Shown here: positions 45,073 to 54,385 of the stretch, one piece after another
Numbering within the stretch: the first letter of the stretch is position 1
Layout of the letters: each line of letters opens with the position of its first letter
Assembly: GCA_030431515.1 (NCBI GenBank)
Contig: JAUIIX010000007.1
Span: 30,142 to 94,141, forward strand
DNA: 64,000 nt
Direction of reading: 5' to 3'
DNA from: a bacterium
GTDB taxonomy: Bacteria; Bacteroidota; Ignavibacteria; Kapaibacteriales; UBA2268
Made by a program: the position numbers and the translations under genes
The notes under the pieces: generated by a model
What the model was told of the DNA's origin: nothing
Database searches by the model: none
The model's input: only the letters and a program-made list of their open reading frames with translations

Positions 45073-45403
45073 TCACCTACCAAGTTTTTTGCTAAAATTG
45101 GACAATACTTAAAATACTTTTTTCTTTTTGTATTTTAAAATTTCGTAAATTTAATAAACATATTTCAAATAAAACAAAGATTTTTTAAAATATTTTAATC
45201 TTCATTATATACGACTGCGTTAGTCTGAATTTGCCGATTTTCGACATCTCTTTATTTATTAATAATATAGTTTAAGATAGTTTTATTCTAAACTATTTTA
45301 ATATTTTGAAAAATTATTTTAATCTTTTTATTAAATCAATAATAAAAAAATAACTTTTTCTTTCATTACTCGTACTGCATATCTCTTATCTGATATTTTT
45401 AAC
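45073..45403. other. intergenic region before the ACIII cluster
   Basis: Contains an inverted repeat ATAGTTTA (45267-45274) / TAAACTAT (45289-45296) with a 14-base gap, which could be an operator or a weak hairpin. Otherwise A/T-rich with no ORF or terminator that I can support. Confidence 0.4.
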
Positions 45404-46207
45404 TTAGTTTATTGGCTCAAACCAATGCTGATAGTTAACTTTTGATTCAATTTCTCTTTCAATTTCATCATCTAATTTATAAAATAAATCAAAAGATAAA
45501 CGAGATTCTAAAGAATCGACTGAGATAGCAAACTCCCAAATATTCATATCTGTTTTACTATTTGGAATTATAAAAGCAACTGCTTCTTTGCTTCTATAAT
45601 TTAAAAATGCTTTGAAAAAATACTCTGGTACAGCCACCTTATTCTTTCCAATTCTTTTCATATTATTCGTAAATATTGGTCCAGTTATTATGTATATACT
45701 ATCATATATACACGCTAATTCACGAGTTCTGTCTTCTAGTTTTTTCCATATACCTCTATTAAAGCTCGCCTCTTGTGGAGATATATTAGAAAAAAGAAAA
45801 CTCTCATTCATAACTTCCAAATCCCAACTACAATCTGCAGCAGGCATCAGATGACCTCTATCATACCCTGAATTTCTATAGTCATCATCTTCCGCAGAAT
45901 TAGTAACTATTCTGCTGTCCTCTCTAAATCTATTGGTTCTTTTAACACTACCTTTCGTTTCTTTACATGTTAAACTGTAAGCAACCCAGTTAGCTTGTTC
46001 ATATTCTTCATTATATGACAAATGAAATGCTTTGTATTCTATCAAATTTTTATCATCTGGTAATTCTAATAAATCGATACTTTCTATTGTATTTACGTTC
46101 GTTATAGTTGTTTCAATGGCATTGCTTTCTTTTCGATATTCCAAATAAACCGAAATAACAATTACTATAAGCAAAATAATAATAATCCACTTCAAAAGTG
46201 ATTTCAT
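45404..46207 (-). CDS. membrane-anchored or secreted DNA/RNA non-specific endonuclease
   Basis: 267 residues starting at the ATG that overlaps the upstream stop (TAATG); five more codons upstream are possible. N-terminal helix LLKWIIIILLIVIVISVYL, uncleaved-looking, then an Endonuclease_NS (Serratia nuclease-like) domain with DRGHLMPAADCS (catalytic His in DRGH) and SNISPQEASFNRGIWKKLE (metal-binding Asn). It degrades DNA and RNA outside the cytoplasm. Transcribed together with the AAA+ regulator gene in front of it. Confidence 0.9.
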   Translation of the reverse strand: MKSLLKWIIIILLIVIVISVYLEYRKESNAIETTITNVNTIESIDLLELPDDKNLIEYKAFHLSYNEEYEQANWVAYSLTCKETKGSVKRTNRFREDSRIVTNSAEDDDYRNSGYDRGHLMPAADCSWDLEVMNESFLFSNISPQEASFNRGIWKKLEDRTRELACIYDSIYIITGPIFTNNMKRIGKNKVAVPEYFFKAFLNYRSKEAVAFIIPNSKTDMNIWEFAISVDSLESRLSFDLFYKLDDEIEREIESKVNYQHWFEPIN

Positions 46208-47400
46208 TAAGAAATATCCCAATTTGTAATTTTACGGTATAGAGTTCTTTCGCTCATACCAAGACTATCAGCCGCTTTTCTTCTGTTTCCATCGAACTTG
46301 TCAAGTGCTTTTTTAACAAATATCTTCTCTATTTCTTCTAATGTCATATCTTCTAAGTTTGAAGTATCAATTTCTTTCTCTTCTATTATCTTATATTCAT
46401 ACTGCATCTTCTCAAAATCTTCTTTCAATTCAGATACGTCATTCTTTATTAATGAAACATTATGTTTCACTTCATTAAGACTATTTTGAATCTCTAATAA
46501 GGTTCTAAATATCAATCCAAGTTCTGACTCGTTGCTTGTGGGTTCATTATATCTAACTGGAGTATACTGACTTGTAGCAAACTCAGTTGAAGGTGGTAAA
46601 GCAGGTGTTAGGTACTTTCTCAATATTTTAGGTGTTATATCGCTTGTTTTTTCAAGAGTTATAATAGTTTCAATCAAATTTTTAAATTCACGAACATTCC
46701 CTTTCCAATGCTGAATTTTTAGCAATTCAACAGTTTCTCTATCAATTGGATGAGCCGTAATTGATAATTTTTTAGATATTTTTTCAATAAAGTAATCAAG
46801 TAATATTGGAATGTCTTCAAGATGTTCATTCAAAGAAGGTAATTGCAAGTGAACATTTTTCAATCTAAAAAATAGATCTTGTCTGAAATTATTCTTTTGA
46901 ACTTCATATTCAAGGTTTCGATTAGTAGCAGCGATAATTCTAACATCTACTTTTTTTAATTCAGCAGAGCCAAGACGAGTAAACTCACCAGATTCAAGTA
47001 TTCTAAGCAATTTTACTTGTGTACCATAAGGCATCTCCCCTATCTCGTCAAGGAATATTGTTCCTTTGTCAGCGGTTTCAAAAAATCCTTTTCTGCTGCT
47101 GTCAGCACTCGTGTAAGCACCTTTTTCGTGTCCAAAAAGTTCAGATTCGAGGAGAGTTTCAGGAATTGCTCCACAATTCACAGATACAAATGGCTTATTC
47201 TTTCTTTTTGATAATCCATGAATTGCATTAGCAAAAACTTCTTTCCCTGTGCCTGTTTCACCAGTGATAAGTATCGATAAGTCCGTAGGAGCAGATTGCA
47301 CTAAAGCTTGAATTACATCTCCCATCGGACCATTAAAGCCAACTATACCAAATTTAATTTTTAAGTAATCTATTAATTCTTGTGTTATAAAACTATTCAT
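46207..47400 (-). CDS. AAA+ (NtrC-like) transcription regulator with altered GAFTGA loop
   Basis: 397 residues. There is no receiver or GAF domain; the AAA+ domain begins within 20 residues (Walker A GETGTGKE, Walker B GTIFLDEIGEM, arginine finger region FRQDLFFRLKNVHLQLPSL). The sigma54-contacting loop, normally GAFTGA, reads GAYTSA. A linker with a coiled coil precedes a Fis-type helix-turn-helix (NRRKAADSLGMSERTLYRKI). The substitution of the second Gly makes normal sigma54 activation doubtful. Coupled to the nuclease gene; divergent from the TonB receptor gene. Confidence 0.88.
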   Translation of the reverse strand: MNSFITQELIDYLKIKFGIVGFNGPMGDVIQALVQSAPTDLSILITGETGTGKEVFANAIHGLSKRKNKPFVSVNCGAIPETLLESELFGHEKGAYTSADSSRKGFFETADKGTIFLDEIGEMPYGTQVKLLRILESGEFTRLGSAELKKVDVRIIAATNRNLEYEVQKNNFRQDLFFRLKNVHLQLPSLNEHLEDIPILLDYFIEKISKKLSITAHPIDRETVELLKIQHWKGNVREFKNLIETIITLEKTSDITPKILRKYLTPALPPSTEFATSQYTPVRYNEPTSNESELGLIFRTLLEIQNSLNEVKHNVSLIKNDVSELKEDFEKMQYEYKIIEEKEIDTSNLEDMTLEEIEKIFVKKALDKFDGNRRKAADSLGMSERTLYRKITNWDIS

Positions 47401-47579
47401 TTTCTTTTAATTTACTGCCAAAATGTTAGGACAAAATTGCAGAATTTTTATGAGATATGCAAATATAATTATAGTAATTTCATTTTAATTTAAACTTTTC
47501 ATTTTACAAATAAATTATTTAACTCTGCAACCAATTTTATTTAATTACGTTACAAAGCAATAGAATTTTTGGAATATAT

Positions 47580-49964
47580 ATGATATTTAAAATATTTTTG
47601 CTCCTATTTGTTTTTATGCTTTATAGCAAATCATTTGCGAATGTAATCTCTGGAAATATAATTGAAAAAAGTAGTGGTGAAGTTGTAATTGGTGCAACTG
47701 CTGCTATTTATAAATTTTCAGAAAGTTCTGATTCGTCTGACTATACTCTCATTAATGGTAATAAGTTAGAAAGGTCGCCTTTGAAAGGTGCTTTCTCAAA
47801 TCAATATGGATTTTATTCTATTGCAAACGTACCAAATGGTAAATATGGGCTTGTTATTCGTAGCATTGGTTATGATATCTATTATAAAGAAGTTAAAATT
47901 ACTGAAAATAATGCAAGAATTGACATTGAATTAGCAGTTAGTTCTGTTTTGACCGATGAAGTGCAAGTTTATGCTGAAAAAGACTTTTCTCCTACTGCCC
48001 AAATTTCTTCTATTGAAATATCTCCTACGATGATTAGCAAATTGCCTCAATTTGGTAGTGAAGTTGATGTTTTCCGTACACTTCAACTATTACCTGGTGT
48101 TGCTTCTGCTTCCGAATTGTCTTCTGGCTTGTATGTAAGAGGTGGCTCTCCCGACCAAAATTTAGTATTACTCGATGAAGTAATTGTTTATAATCCATCT
48201 CACATGGCTGGTTTTTTATCTACTTTTAATGCAGATGCTTTACGTGATATTAAATTAATTAAAGGTGCAATGCCTGCTGAATATGGTGGAAGATTATCTT
48301 CTGTTATTGATATGTATATGAAAGAAGGAACGAAAGAAAAAGTATCTGGAAAAGGTGCAATTAGTTTAATTAGTTCAAAATTAACAGTGGAAGGACCAAT
48401 CACAGATGAATCAACATTTATGTTTTCTGGGCGAAGATTTTATTTTGATTTACTTACTTCCTTAATGAGTTCTGGTGAAATGCCTCAATACTATTTTTAT
48501 GACTTGAATGGTAAAGTAAATGTAAAATTAGGTGAGAATGATAGATTATATGCTTCAGGTTATTTTGGAAGAGATGTACTAAATTTTGATGAAGAATTTA
48601 GCGATGATGGAATTGACTTCGGTTGGGGAAACAGAACTCTAAACCTAAGATGGAAACATATAGCAAGTCCAGTTTTATTTACTAATTTTTCTGCTATTTA
48701 CACTAATTATAATTCTAAATTAAAAATAGTAGAAGATTACGGAGATAGTGATGACAAAGAAGTTTTCTCAACTCTTTCTGAAATTGAAGACTTTACTTTA
48801 AAAGGAAAAGGTGAATACTTCGGAATAGATGATCACCTAATCAAATTTGGTGCAGAAGTAACTAATCATGCTTTTGAATCTGGAGTTAACACAAGCTTTA
48901 ATGAAGATTTTGAGAATGACTTAATAGGAACAAGAAAAATAAACTCAATGGATGCAGCAATATTTATTCAAGATGAATGGAATATAAATGATAGGTTTTC
49001 TACTAACTTAGGAACAAGATTATATTATTTCCAACAAGGTAATTATTTAAAATTTGAACCAAGAATATCCGCCTCTTATAAATTAAATGATAATGTTTCA
49101 TTAATAGCAGCAGGTGCTATAGCTAACCAATTTTTACACTTAATTGTACGAAATGATATTAACTTACCTACTGATTTATGGTTCCCTTCGACTGACAAAG
49201 TAAAACCACAACAATCTTCTCAAGTGGTGGTAGGAACTCATACTAAATTCGGTAGTGATAATTCTTGGAAACTAAATATAGAAGGGTATTACAAGGATAT
49301 GCAAAATCTATTAGAATATAAAGAAGATGCACAATTTACCCTTGGAATTCCTCTCGAAGATCAGTTTACTTCAGGAGTTGGTTGGGCTTACGGAGTAGAG
49401 TTCTTTTTGGAAAAGAAAATCGGTAATTTTGTTGGTTGGGTTGGATACACTTATGCAAAAACTCAAAGAAAATTTGAAGAATTAAATAATGGGAATGTTT
49501 ACTACCCTCGATATGATAGAAGGCACGATATTTCTATTGCTCTTACTTATGAAATTAATGAAAAATGGGAACTCGGAGCGGCGTGGGTATTAGCAACTGG
49601 GCAAGCATATACAATGCCTACTGGTGCATATCAAGGTCTAGGAGTAAATGGCAATAATTATATTGATGAAAATGGACAATATTGGGGAGGTAAATACCAA
49701 TATTCTGATAGAAATGGACAACGACTACCAAACTATCATAGATTAGATTTAAACTTAATGTATAAATATGAATGGTTTGGACTTCCTTGGGTATTATCTA
49801 TTAATACTTACAACACTTATAACAGACAAAATCCTTTTGCTTGGTATATTGGAAACGATTATAAATATGATCCAAATACTGGACAAGAAACAAATACTAA
49901 AAAGTTAAAACAGATTACTTTATTTCCTATAATTCCAACAATTGGATTTAGTTTTGAATTTTAA
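47580..49964 (+). CDS. TonB-dependent receptor with carboxypeptidase-regulatory-like N-domain
   Basis: 794 residues; signal MIFKIFLLLFVFMLYSKSFA. Residues ~20-115 form a CarboxypepD_reg-like beta-sandwich (GNIIEKSSGEVVIGATAAIY, GFYSIANVPNGKYGLVIRSIGY), then the plug (SELSSGLYVRGGSPDQNLVLLD, DIKLIKGAMPAEYGGRLSSVIDM) and a large barrel ending IPTIGFSFEF. It is followed by a DUF4249 lipoprotein, a pairing well known in Bacteroidota for uptake of unknown (often peptide-like) ligands. Divergent from the AAA+ regulator, which might control it. Confidence 0.92.
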   Translation: MIFKIFLLLFVFMLYSKSFANVISGNIIEKSSGEVVIGATAAIYKFSESSDSSDYTLINGNKLERSPLKGAFSNQYGFYSIANVPNGKYGLVIRSIGYDIYYKEVKITENNARIDIELAVSSVLTDEVQVYAEKDFSPTAQISSIEISPTMISKLPQFGSEVDVFRTLQLLPGVASASELSSGLYVRGGSPDQNLVLLDEVIVYNPSHMAGFLSTFNADALRDIKLIKGAMPAEYGGRLSSVIDMYMKEGTKEKVSGKGAISLISSKLTVEGPITDESTFMFSGRRFYFDLLTSLMSSGEMPQYYFYDLNGKVNVKLGENDRLYASGYFGRDVLNFDEEFSDDGIDFGWGNRTLNLRWKHIASPVLFTNFSAIYTNYNSKLKIVEDYGDSDDKEVFSTLSEIEDFTLKGKGEYFGIDDHLIKFGAEVTNHAFESGVNTSFNEDFENDLIGTRKINSMDAAIFIQDEWNINDRFSTNLGTRLYYFQQGNYLKFEPRISASYKLNDNVSLIAAGAIANQFLHLIVRNDINLPTDLWFPSTDKVKPQQSSQVVVGTHTKFGSDNSWKLNIEGYYKDMQNLLEYKEDAQFTLGIPLEDQFTSGVGWAYGVEFFLEKKIGNFVGWVGYTYAKTQRKFEELNNGNVYYPRYDRRHDISIALTYEINEKWELGAAWVLATGQAYTMPTGAYQGLGVNGNNYIDENGQYWGGKYQYSDRNGQRLPNYHRLDLNLMYKYEWFGLPWVLSINTYNTYNRQNPFAWYIGNDYKYDPNTGQETNTKKLKQITLFPIIPTIGFSFEF

Positions 49965-49977
49965 ATTAAGAAAAAAT

Positions 49978-50832
49978 ATGAAAAAAATAATTTTAATTTC
50001 TATCTCAATTATATTTTTAATTTCTTGTGAACAAGATGTAGATTTTGACTTGCCTTACAAAGAGCAAGTAGTTATTAGTTCTGTATTATTCAATGATTTA
50101 GGATTAACTGAGTACCCTTATATTTCAAAGAATTATTCTTTTGTACATATAGGACGTACAATTCCACCTTTAGATAAAGGAGATACTAACAACTCACTGA
50201 TTAAAGATGCAAATGTAAGAATAATCAACGATGATGAAGTTTTCCAATTATCTTATTCGATGTTAGGTTATTGGGTTAATGAGAATTTTATACCAGAAGA
50301 AGGTGAGACTTATAGAATAGAAGTTGATTACAAAGGTAAAACAACAAGTGCAGAAACAACTATACCTAAATTAGATTATAAAATTGAATCAATCACAAAG
50401 ACATATCTTAAAAGAAAAGATTGGGATAATACATATTATCATTCTTATTTTTTCTATGCAAATATAAGCACTCGAATGAATGATTTTGCATTTTTCGTAT
50501 CAGAAGATGATGATTTAACAAGAAGTTATTATTACGGTAGTGTATTATATACTTATACAAAATTACAAAAGAAGGAGTTTGAAGTTGCAATATTTGGAGT
50601 TGAGTTTGATGATTTAAAAGATACTATGAATTTTTCTCAAAAAGTGAAATACAGATTAGACTTTTTTGACCCTGCTTTTGAAAGATATTGGGATACCCAA
50701 GATTTAGGCAATGAAGAATCAGGTATATTCGGCGGTGGCGGATTAAATATAGAAGGAAATATAAAGAATGGTATTGGATTCTTTTATGGTAGCAATCCAA
50801 AAACTGATTCTTTAATTGTATCATTTAATTAA
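49978..50832 (+). CDS. DUF4249 surface lipoprotein
   Basis: 284 residues from the ATG at 49978, chosen for the clean lipoprotein signal MKKIILISISIIFLISC. The frame extends 12 codons upstream into the receptor gene, which is not needed. Family features: EQDVDFDLPYKEQVVISSVL, the segment EGETYRIEVDYKGKTTSAETTIPK, and a GIGFFYGSNPKTDS ending. Predicted to cap the TonB receptor barrel from outside. Ends in convergent overlap of four bases with the small - strand ORF. Confidence 0.85.
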   Translation: MKKIILISISIIFLISCEQDVDFDLPYKEQVVISSVLFNDLGLTEYPYISKNYSFVHIGRTIPPLDKGDTNNSLIKDANVRIINDDEVFQLSYSMLGYWVNENFIPEEGETYRIEVDYKGKTTSAETTIPKLDYKIESITKTYLKRKDWDNTYYHSYFFYANISTRMNDFAFFVSEDDDLTRSYYYGSVLYTYTKLQKKEFEVAIFGVEFDDLKDTMNFSQKVKYRLDFFDPAFERYWDTQDLGNEESGIFGGGGLNIEGNIKNGIGFFYGSNPKTDSLIVSFN

Positions 50833-51095
50833 TCTTCTATAAATATTTCCCAATTATTTTCATTAATAATCTTTATCCTTAATTTTTCAGTTTGAACCCT
50901 ATTATTATTTAATAATTTTTTTATAAATACAATATAAGGATCAATAGTTCTCGGGTTATTTGATTTATGTTCTTCAAAAGGGATTTTTAATGGTTTTAAT
51001 TTGAATTCTAACCCTTTTAGGATTAGTTCACCAAAATAAGTATAACTCCCGTTAACTAAATTACCTTTATCTCTTTGAATTTTTCCTTTTTGCAT
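50829..51095 (-). CDS. hypothetical 88-residue protein
   Basis: Short, charged, no signal and no membrane helix: GSYTYFGELILKGLEFKLKP, then NNPRTIDPYIVFIKKLL and a closing strand LRIKIINENNWEIFIE. The amino-acid composition looks like a real globular protein, but I recognise no family. It lies convergent to the DUF4249 gene and 268 bases left of the direct repeat that starts the defence cassette. Confidence 0.45.
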   Translation of the reverse strand: MQKGKIQRDKGNLVNGSYTYFGELILKGLEFKLKPLKIPFEEHKSNNPRTIDPYIVFIKKLLNNNRVQTEKLRIKIINENNWEIFIED

Positions 51096-51363
51096 ATACT
51101 TTTTTAAAATTTGTACATATTCTTATATCAATTAATAGTTTCGAGGCGATTTTGTTACATTTTTTGTGTAAATATTTTTCATTTTATAAGTAACTATTCT
51201 TCTATTTTTCTTTTAAATGCAAGACATTATTACAATTAGTAAGATTAATATTATTTTTACAATTTTCCCAAGTTTTGAAATTACTTAAATAATAATTGAA
51301 CAAAAAGCATATAATTTCGTTTATCTTGTTATTAAAACAATTTTACCTTAAATTGTGAATTAT

Positions 51364-51406
51364 CTTAAACAAAAAAATAATTTATGAATATTCCTTTTGT
51401 TGATTT
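51364..51406 (+). repeat. 43-bp perfect direct repeat, copy 1 (duplicated start of the aminotransferase gene)
   Basis: Runs from CTTAAACAAAAAAATAATTT through ATGAATATTCC to TTTTGTTGATTT and is identical to 53259-53301, which contains the first eight codons of the aminotransferase gene (MNIPFVDL). Here the reading frame dies a few codons later. The two copies bracket the AAA/DUF4276 gene pair. Confidence 0.95.
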
Positions 51407-51458
51407 TTGGAAGTATATTCAATTTACAATTTATGATTATCTCAAAAACTAATTAGCA

Positions 51459-52526
51459 ATGATTAATAGAATTAAAATAGAAGGATTCAAATCTATTAAA
51501 AAGTTAGAACTCGAACTCAAGCCAATTAATATTTTAATTGGTGCTAATGGAGTTGGAAAATCCAATTTTATTTCATTTTTTAAATTAGTTAATAATATTT
51601 ATGAACAACGACTTAGACAATATTCTTTAAAACAAGGTGTTGATAATTTGTTGCACTTTGGTAGAAAGAATACTGAACAAATTTATGGTCATCTTTCTTT
51701 TCACTCTCAAAATGGATACTCTTTCAACTTAGTCCCTGCAAACGATGGTACACTATTTATTGATAATGAAAAAAGTATTTTCGTAGGTGGTGGCTCTATG
51801 CCAGAAAATGTTAATTATGCGTTAGACGAAAGTAATATAAAAAGTTCTGATAGCTTTAGAGATAAATATCTACGAAAACACTTAAGTAGTTATAAAATAT
51901 ATCATTTCCACGACACAAGTGTTTCTTCTTCGCTTAGAAATTCTTGTAATATAAATGATAATAGAATTTTGAAGGAAGATGGGTCAAATTTACCAGCATT
52001 TTTATATTATTTAAAACAGCAACACCCACAGAATTATATAAGAATTGAGAAGACAGTTCAGTCGGTAGTTCCAGATTTTGAAAAATTTAACTTAGAACCA
52101 GATAAACTTGATGAAACAAGAATTAGATTAGTTTGGAATGAAATTAATTTCCCAGAAAACTATTTTGACGCAACTAATTTATCAGATGGTAGTTTAAGGT
52201 TTATTGCTATGGCTACTCTTCTTATGCAAGCGGAATTACCTGAAATTATTATATTAGACGAACCAGAACTTGGATTGCACCCTTTTGCAATTAATAAACT
52301 TGCGGCAATCATTAAGTCTGCAGCACAAAAGAATTGTCAAATTATAGTTTCTTCTCAATCTGTAAATTTAATAAATAATTTTTCGCAAGAAGATATTATT
52401 ACAGTAGATAGAAAGGACAATCAAAGTATTTTTAATAGATTAGAAAATATAGATTTAAATGAATGGTTGGCAGATTACTCAATAGGTGAATTATGGTTGA
52501 AAAATGTAATTGAAGGTCAACCTTAA
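51459..52526 (+). CDS. OLD/ABC-type AAA ATPase of a two-gene defence-type cassette
   Basis: 355 residues. Walker A GANGVGKS at 28-35, ABC-like signature LSDGSLRF, Walker B IIILDEPELGLHPFA, and a late His/Ser switch region IIVSSQSVNLINNF. This is the AAA_15/AAA_21 type used as the sensor in OLD, PARIS and similar defence systems. Start and stop codons of the two cassette genes overlap by one base. The C-terminus is short, without a nuclease domain, so the effector activity should be in the partner. Lower G+C than the core genes around it. Confidence 0.85.
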   Translation: MINRIKIEGFKSIKKLELELKPINILIGANGVGKSNFISFFKLVNNIYEQRLRQYSLKQGVDNLLHFGRKNTEQIYGHLSFHSQNGYSFNLVPANDGTLFIDNEKSIFVGGGSMPENVNYALDESNIKSSDSFRDKYLRKHLSSYKIYHFHDTSVSSSLRNSCNINDNRILKEDGSNLPAFLYYLKQQHPQNYIRIEKTVQSVVPDFEKFNLEPDKLDETRIRLVWNEINFPENYFDATNLSDGSLRFIAMATLLMQAELPEIIILDEPELGLHPFAINKLAAIIKSAAQKNCQIIVSSQSVNLINNFSQEDIITVDRKDNQSIFNRLENIDLNEWLADYSIGELWLKNVIEGQP

Positions 52527-53194
52527 TGAAGAGATTGATTATTATAGTCGAAGGCGATACTGAGTTAGAGTTTGTTAAAACTATATTGAAACCATACTTA
52601 AATCAAAATGGTATCTCCTATGTAAGTGCCTCTAAAATTAAACATTCTAAAGGTGGATTGAATAAATATGCACATTTAACTACTGATATATATAATTGTA
52701 TTTATCAAAGTGATGTAATTGTTACAACTTTAATTGATTACTATGGATTGCCAAACGATTTTCCTAAATATGAAGAAATAAAAAGTTCAAGTATTTCGGC
52801 AATTCAAAAAGTTGAAAAATTAGAAAATGCAATTAAAGAAAACATTGAAATAAATAAAAATATTCAAACAAACAACTTTATACCATATATTCAGTTGCAC
52901 GAATTTGAAGCACTTATATTTAGCAATACTGATACAATTAAAAATTTATATAAATCTAATGAATTTAATTTCAATGGTTTAGATAAAATAATAAGTCAAT
53001 ATCCAAACCCTGAGGAAATTAATGATTCTGTAAATACAGCGCCATCTAAACGTCTAATATCTTTATATAAAGGATATGATAAAGTTTTAGACGGTAATTT
53101 AATTTTAAGAGAAATTGGTATAAAAACAATATTAAATAAATGTAATAGATTTAATTCTTGGGTGAATAAAATAATTGAAGAATTTAATAAATGA
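52526..53194 (+). CDS. DUF4276 (Toprim-like) partner protein
   Basis: 222 residues. IIIVEGDTELEFVKTILKPYL is the E-G-x-T-E opening of DUF4276, and VIVTTLIDYYGLPNDFPKYE its conserved acidic block; IPYIQLHEFEALIFS and APSKRLISLYKGYDK are also typical. DUF4276 belongs with Toprim-fold nucleases and regularly follows an AAA ATPase, as in AbiL-like and PARIS-like arrangements. Predicted effector nuclease released or activated by the ATPase upon infection. Function here is inferred from architecture only. Confidence 0.85.
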   Translation: MKRLIIIVEGDTELEFVKTILKPYLNQNGISYVSASKIKHSKGGLNKYAHLTTDIYNCIYQSDVIVTTLIDYYGLPNDFPKYEEIKSSSISAIQKVEKLENAIKENIEINKNIQTNNFIPYIQLHEFEALIFSNTDTIKNLYKSNEFNFNGLDKIISQYPNPEEINDSVNTAPSKRLISLYKGYDKVLDGNLILREIGIKTILNKCNRFNSWVNKIIEEFNK

Positions 53195-53258
53195 AATAGC
53201 ATTATTCATTCGTTACAATCTTGCTTTTAAAATTTTTATAGGTAAATTTGCCTAATAA

Positions 53259-53301
53259 CTTAAACAAAAAAATAATTTATGAATATTCCTTTTGTTGATT
53301 T
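53259..53301 (+). repeat. 43-bp perfect direct repeat, copy 2 (start of aminotransferase gene)
   Basis: Includes 20 bases of the 5' leader and the first 23 coding bases of the gene starting at 53279. Identical to 51364-51406; sequences diverge immediately outside on both sides. Confidence 0.95.
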
Positions 53302-54382
53302 AAAATCTCAGTATCACTTAATCAAAGACGAAGTCCACAAGAATTTAGAGCCAATTTTTGAAAATACTGCTTATATTGGTGGTAAAGCAGTTACTGATTT
53401 TGAAAATAATTTTGCTCAAAAACTTGGTGTTAAGCATTGCGTTTCTTGTGCTAATGGAACAGATGCAATTTATATTGCACTCAAAGCATTAGGTGTAGAG
53501 TTACTTGATGATGTTATTGTCCCTGCTAATACTTGGATTTCAAGCTCTGAAACTGTTACACAATGCGGGGCAAGACCAATTTTTGTTGATAATGATGAAA
53601 ATTACTTGATTGATGTAAACAAAATCGAAGAAAAAATCACAGAAAACACCAAAGCAATAATTGTAGTTCATCTTTACGGACAAAGTGCTGATATGAAACG
53701 CATTATGGAGATTGCAAAAAAACACAGAATTAAAGTAATTGAGGACACTGCACAAGCTCATTTTGCAAAATTCAATGGACAAATGGTTGGGACATTTGGT
53801 GATATTTCTACTTTTAGTTTTTACCCAGGAAAAAATCTTGGTGCTTATGGCGATGCAGGAGCTATTGCTACAAATAATCAAGAACTTGCTGACAAAATGC
53901 GGGCTTTCGCTAATCATGGTCAAACGGCAAAGAATATCCATAAATTTGAAGGAATTAACTCTCGATTAGATGCAATTCAAGCAGTAGTTTTGAATACGAA
54001 ATTAAAATATATTGACGAATGGAACAAAAGTCGAAACCAAAACGCAAAATTATATAACAAGTATTTAAACGGAATTGAGGAAATAGTTTTGCCTAAAGAA
54101 AAGGAAAACTGCGAGCATATTTTTCATTTATATGTGATTAGGGTTCAAGATAGAGAAAACTTGCAGAAGTATTTGAACGACAATGGAATAGCAACTGGTA
54201 TTCACTACCCTTTGGCACTTCCTTTCACTGAAGCATATAGCAAAAGAAAACATAAGCCAGAAAATTTCCCTTTGGCTTATCTATATCAACATGAAATATT
54301 ATCACTTCCTATGTTCCCAGAACTAACAGAAGAACAAATAATATACATAACAAACAAAATTAAAGAATATTACAAAAGATAA
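53279..54382 (+). CDS. DegT/DnrJ/EryC1/StrS sugar aminotransferase
   Basis: 367 residues, PLP-dependent fold type I. The Schiff-base Lys is in FSFYPGKNLGAYGDAGAI; FVDLKSQY opens the protein, SCANGTDAIYIALKALGV binds the phosphate, and ENCEHIFHLYVIRV comes late. Enzymes of this type put an amino group on a nucleotide-linked keto-sugar for surface polysaccharide. The partner epimerase/dehydratase gene follows three bases after. Its first eight codons are duplicated at 51384-51406. Confidence 0.92.
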   Translation: MNIPFVDLKSQYHLIKDEVHKNLEPIFENTAYIGGKAVTDFENNFAQKLGVKHCVSCANGTDAIYIALKALGVELLDDVIVPANTWISSSETVTQCGARPIFVDNDENYLIDVNKIEEKITENTKAIIVVHLYGQSADMKRIMEIAKKHRIKVIEDTAQAHFAKFNGQMVGTFGDISTFSFYPGKNLGAYGDAGAIATNNQELADKMRAFANHGQTAKNIHKFEGINSRLDAIQAVVLNTKLKYIDEWNKSRNQNAKLYNKYLNGIEEIVLPKEKENCEHIFHLYVIRVQDRENLQKYLNDNGIATGIHYPLALPFTEAYSKRKHKPENFPLAYLYQHEILSLPMFPELTEEQIIYITNKIKEYYKR

Positions 54383-54385
54383 AAT

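Noticed and set aside
51407..53258. Complete transposon or integron cassette around the AAA/DUF4276 genes
   Set aside because: No transposase, integrase, terminal inverted repeats or attC-like site was seen; only the 43-bp direct repeat is supported.
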